Positions 61,882-64,000 of a stretch of DNA of 64,000 nt are shown piece after piece. The notes beneath the pieces were generated by a model. That model searched no databases. It saw only the letters and a list, made by a program, of their open reading frames with translations, and was not told the DNA's origin. Origin of the DNA: Mesobacillus persicus. Its GTDB lineage: Bacteria; Bacillota; Bacilli; Bacillales; Cytobacillaceae. The DNA is taken from assembly GCF_900109925.1 (NCBI RefSeq), contig NZ_FOBW01000007.1:1-64000 (forward strand), read 5' to 3'. Every line of letters begins with the position of its first letter. Positions within the stretch are counted from its first letter, which is position 1. Both the position numbers and the translations under genes were made by a program.

Positions 61882-61917
61882 AAACCTTTAGCTAAAACTT
61901 TTTATAGCTAAAGGTTT
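61882..61917 (-). terminator. terminator of the DUF5634-like gene
   Basis: AAACCTTTAGCTA pairs perfectly with TAGCTAAAGGTTT; on the minus strand TTTTTATTT follows. Confidence 0.8.
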
Positions 61918-61951
61918 CGCTCTTGTTTAGGGAAGGAACTATTAACAAAAC

Positions 61952-62254
61952 TTAGATGTCGCGTAAGACGCTTTCTAAGTCATCATAACCACTTAAATCT
62001 TCCTTGTTTGGGTCATCAGGTTCGACCGTCCATTCCTTTTTTCCGCTAGTAAATCCTCCATGTTCATTTTGATGATATGGAGTATGAATGTGATAGGTTC
62101 TTCCATCTTTTTTAACCGTATAGCCGATATAGTAAGTGTTTCCCTGACCTTGTTCCTCGTAAATACCAATATCATCAAGGTTAAACTGATTCATGTATGT
62201 TTCAAACGACCGTTGTAAATCATTTAAAATTTCTTCACGTGATGAAATATCCAT
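61952..62254 (-). CDS. DUF5634-like small protein
   Basis: A 100-residue acidic protein without membrane segment. The patterns SREEILNDLQRSF at the start, DIGIYEEQGQGNTYYIGYTVKKDG in the centre and DLSGYDDLESVLRDI at the end fit small Bacillus proteins of the DUF5634 type, but the assignment is from memory of the pattern. The start at 62254 follows GGAGGG; an upstream in-frame ATG adds seven residues without a binding site. Function is unknown. Confidence 0.65.
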   Translation of the reverse strand: MDISSREEILNDLQRSFETYMNQFNLDDIGIYEEQGQGNTYYIGYTVKKDGRTYHIHTPYHQNEHGGFTSGKKEWTVEPDDPNKEDLSGYDDLESVLRDI

Positions 62255-62461
62255 TGATTTCCCTCCTTTCCTCAAAAACCCTATCCTTTAATATGTCTAT
62301 ATTTGTTTTAAATAAACATTTACGCACAATTTTGATTGAGATTTATGAACTCAATTAAGTGAGGTTGCTAACAATCGACTATTTCCAACAATCTTCAGTC
62401 AGTGACAGACCAAGGCATTTATGTATAAAATCAACAGTATATCAATGGCGAAGGGAACTAG

Positions 62462-63418
62462 ATGATGGAGATAAAAACAGTTTCAATTATTGGACTAGGT
62501 GCTTTAGGGATTTTAGTTGGACATCATTTATCGAAAAAGATGCCAAGAGAGAATCTAAGGATTATTGCTGATCAGAAGCGAGTGGTGAGATACAAAAGTG
62601 AGGATGTTTTTTGTAATGGGGAACGCTGTGATTTTAACTATATTACACCTGAAGAAAGGTGTGAGCCAGCAGACCTGCTGATTTTCACGGTTAAAAATGA
62701 AGGGTTAACCGAGGCAATTGACGCAGTAAAGAACCATGTAGGTGAAAACACAATTATTTTATCTGCCTTGAATGGAATTACTAGCGAAGCGATCATTGGT
62801 GAAACCTACGGAATGGATAAACTCCTGTACTGTGTTGCTCAAGGAATGGATGCCGTTAAAGTTGGGAATGAACTGACTTATGAGAATATGGGGATGCTTT
62901 GTTTCGGTGAGCGATCATCTGAGTTGAACAACACAGAAAAGGTTCGGAGAGTTGTGAATTTCTTTGAGCATACTGAATTCCCTTATGAAGTGGTTCCTGA
63001 TATGTATAGGCGACTGTGGAGTAAGTTTATGTTGAATGTCGGAGTGAATCAAACGGTTGCGGTGTTTGGGAGCAATTACGAAGAGATTCAGAGAGAGGGA
63101 CAAGCTCGGGAAATGATGATAGCCGCGATGAGAGAGGTGATGGTTCTCTCTCAGAAAGAAGAGATTGATTTAAACGAAGAGGACATCCTTTATTGGTTAA
63201 ATGTGCTGAACACTTTGAGTCCAGAGGGGAAACCGTCTATGGCGCAAGACTTGGAAGCGAAACGATTAAGCGAGGTAGAATTATTCTCTGGAACGGTTTT
63301 GAGGCTAGGAGAAAAACACCGAATCCCTACTCCTGTAAATAGAGAACTCTACAATCGAATTAAATCAATAGAAAGCCAGTACGACACCAACTACGCAGGA
63401 CAACCACGATTAACGTAG
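62462..63418 (+). CDS. panE: ketopantoate reductase family protein (PanE/ApbA)
   Basis: A 318-residue NAD(P)-dependent reductase. The N-terminal Rossmann loop IIGLGALGILVG binds the cofactor, KNEGLTEAIDAV carries the family's Lys-Asn pair region, and the C-terminal LWSKFMLNVGVNQTVAVFG and KPSMAQDLEAKRLSEVELFSG hold the catalytic lysine and substrate-binding residues. It could be the pantothenate enzyme or one of the paralogues common in Bacillus; no panB or panC is nearby. GAAGGG lies before the ATGATG start. Confidence 0.82.
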   Translation: MMEIKTVSIIGLGALGILVGHHLSKKMPRENLRIIADQKRVVRYKSEDVFCNGERCDFNYITPEERCEPADLLIFTVKNEGLTEAIDAVKNHVGENTIILSALNGITSEAIIGETYGMDKLLYCVAQGMDAVKVGNELTYENMGMLCFGERSSELNNTEKVRRVVNFFEHTEFPYEVVPDMYRRLWSKFMLNVGVNQTVAVFGSNYEEIQREGQAREMMIAAMREVMVLSQKEEIDLNEEDILYWLNVLNTLSPEGKPSMAQDLEAKRLSEVELFSGTVLRLGEKHRIPTPVNRELYNRIKSIESQYDTNYAGQPRLT

Positions 63419-63429
63419 CTCAAAAAAGG

Positions 63430-63459
63430 AGGCACCTGCCTGATGGCAGATGCCTTTTA
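63430..63459 (+). terminator. panE terminator
   Basis: AGGCA and TGCCT with inner TGCC and GGCA form a stem interrupted by one small internal loop; TTTT follows. Confidence 0.78.
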
Positions 63460-63623
63460 ATAAAGGGGGAATACGTTATTATGTTAAACAATTTTGATAG
63501 AGTTTAAACATAAAATAGAAAAAATTCTTTTATAAATGAATGAGATTTTTATAATTTTTATGAATAAAAGAGTTCTAGGTGGGGAAGGATATAGGTAAGA
63601 AGAGAATAAGGGGCGGGATAAAA

Positions 63624-63776
63624 ATGAACAAGCAAAAGAATTTAATAGATTTTGTGAATCATAACCAATTTGAGCTACAAACATACTTAAGTTACCTGCT
63701 TGGGCACCAAGCACAAACTAGTGATGATAATGGAATTGACTATAAAAACAGAGGAGAAGTCATCTTAATGGGGTGA
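63624..63776 (+). CDS. 50-residue hypothetical protein
   Basis: A short frame, MNKQKNLIDFVNHNQFELQT followed by a stretch ending NRGEVILMG. It is soluble and Asn/Gln-rich, with a basic start. GGGGCGGGAT lies about seven bases upstream of the ATG at 63624. It is not recognised. Support comes from the ribosome binding site and from the terminator that begins just before its stop codon. It could be a small regulator, or not be a gene at all. Confidence 0.45.
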   Translation: MNKQKNLIDFVNHNQFELQTYLSYLLGHQAQTSDDNGIDYKNRGEVILMG

Positions 63777-63792
63777 TTCCTCCTCTTTTTTT
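63750..63792 (+). terminator. terminator overlapping the small gene's 3' end
   Basis: AGAGGAG (63750-63756) pairs with CTCCTCT (63780-63786), with inner GTCATC/GTGATT pairing, then eight T. The stop codon is within the loop side of the stem. Confidence 0.85.
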
Positions 63793-63844
63793 TGTGAGAA
63801 AAGTTGCAGGGCGACATCACTCTGTCACCATTTTTTCAATAACT

Positions 63845-63930
63845 GAGGAGAATCAATCTATAATCTGCTAGAATCGATGCATAACGGCTTAGAAACGATT
63901 AATAACTGGCTAGAATCAATGCATATCAAT
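63845..63930. repeat. degenerate ~22-bp tandem repeat
   Basis: Three or four related units: CTAGAATCGATGCATAA (from 63868), CTTAGAAACGATTAATAA (from 63888) and CTAGAATCAATGCAT (from 63910), with a weaker one before. Spacing is 20-22 bases. No gene lies between 63793 and the window end. Confidence 0.65.
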
Positions 63931-64000
63931 TTTTAAAATAGATTATGTACGAAATAAACCTGGAATGAAGCTTTTTTTGAACGCTAATTTCGTGTACTCT

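Noticed and set aside
63947-63997. GTACGAAAT...ATTTCGTGTAC inverted repeat at the window end
   Set aside because: It may be the edge of a larger repeat, but it is cut by the window end and cannot be judged.

Overview
The window looks like chromosomal DNA of a Bacillus-type Firmicute (family Bacillaceae, probably a relative of Neobacillus or Mesobacillus rather than B. subtilis itself). The evidence is the gene order 5S rRNA - yebE - yebG - purEKBCSQLFMNHD - yerA - yerB - yerC - pcrB - pcrA - ligA - camS, later gatCAB - dgkB - rlmD, strong AGGAGG ribosome binding sites, frequent TTG/GTG starts, PurR, CcpA and Fur/PerR sites of the Bacillus type, and several families of short non-coding repeats. 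No phage, transposase, CRISPR or tRNA gene was found.

Layout. 1-800: end of an rRNA operon (5S), then a second, chimeric 5S-like sequence and small palindromes. 827-15022: yebE-yebG and the twelve-gene IMP synthesis operon, controlled by a PurR box pair, a vegetative promoter and a guanine riboswitch with terminator. A 184-bp repeat plus a terminator-like hairpin sits inside the operon between purB and purC. 15268-26025: DUF2892 protein, adenine-deaminase-like YerA, lipoprotein YerB, TrpR-like YerC, PcrB lipid synthase, PcrA helicase, LigA ligase and CamS lipoprotein. 26477-32235: pyruvate carboxylase, isocitrate lyase and YueI, which are not at this place in B. subtilis. 32423-45561: tRNA amidotransferase GatCAB, an iron-efflux type P-ATPase with Fur/PerR boxes, diacylglycerol kinase, the nicotinamide salvage pair PncA-PncB, RecQ and a TrmA-family rRNA methyltransferase that lacks most of its Fe-S ligands. 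45738-49555: GbsR-type regulator divergent from the OpuA glycine betaine transporter. 50227-58469: DUF1456 protein, SelO, a decayed OFA-type transporter, and the lactate system lutR-lutP-lutABC with matching palindromic operators and cre sites. 58539-64000: a lone receiver domain, a PAS protein, a DUF2294 protein, a YkuD L,D-transpeptidase, a DUF5634-like protein, a PanE-like reductase and a 50-residue orphan.

The metabolic theme is central: purine synthesis, anaplerosis and glyoxylate entry, lactate oxidation, NAD salvage and osmoprotection. The less ordinary material is non-coding. There are at least two dispersed structured repeat families (A: four copies, two carrying an extra ~60-nt stem; B: three copies of ~185 bp with terminal inverted repeats and a compensated internal stem), plus single long palindromes and palindrome clusters. 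No clear new multi-gene system was seen. The best leads are repeat family B inside the pur operon, the chimeric 5S, the Fe-S-less RlmD and the iron-responsive control region of the P-type ATPase.
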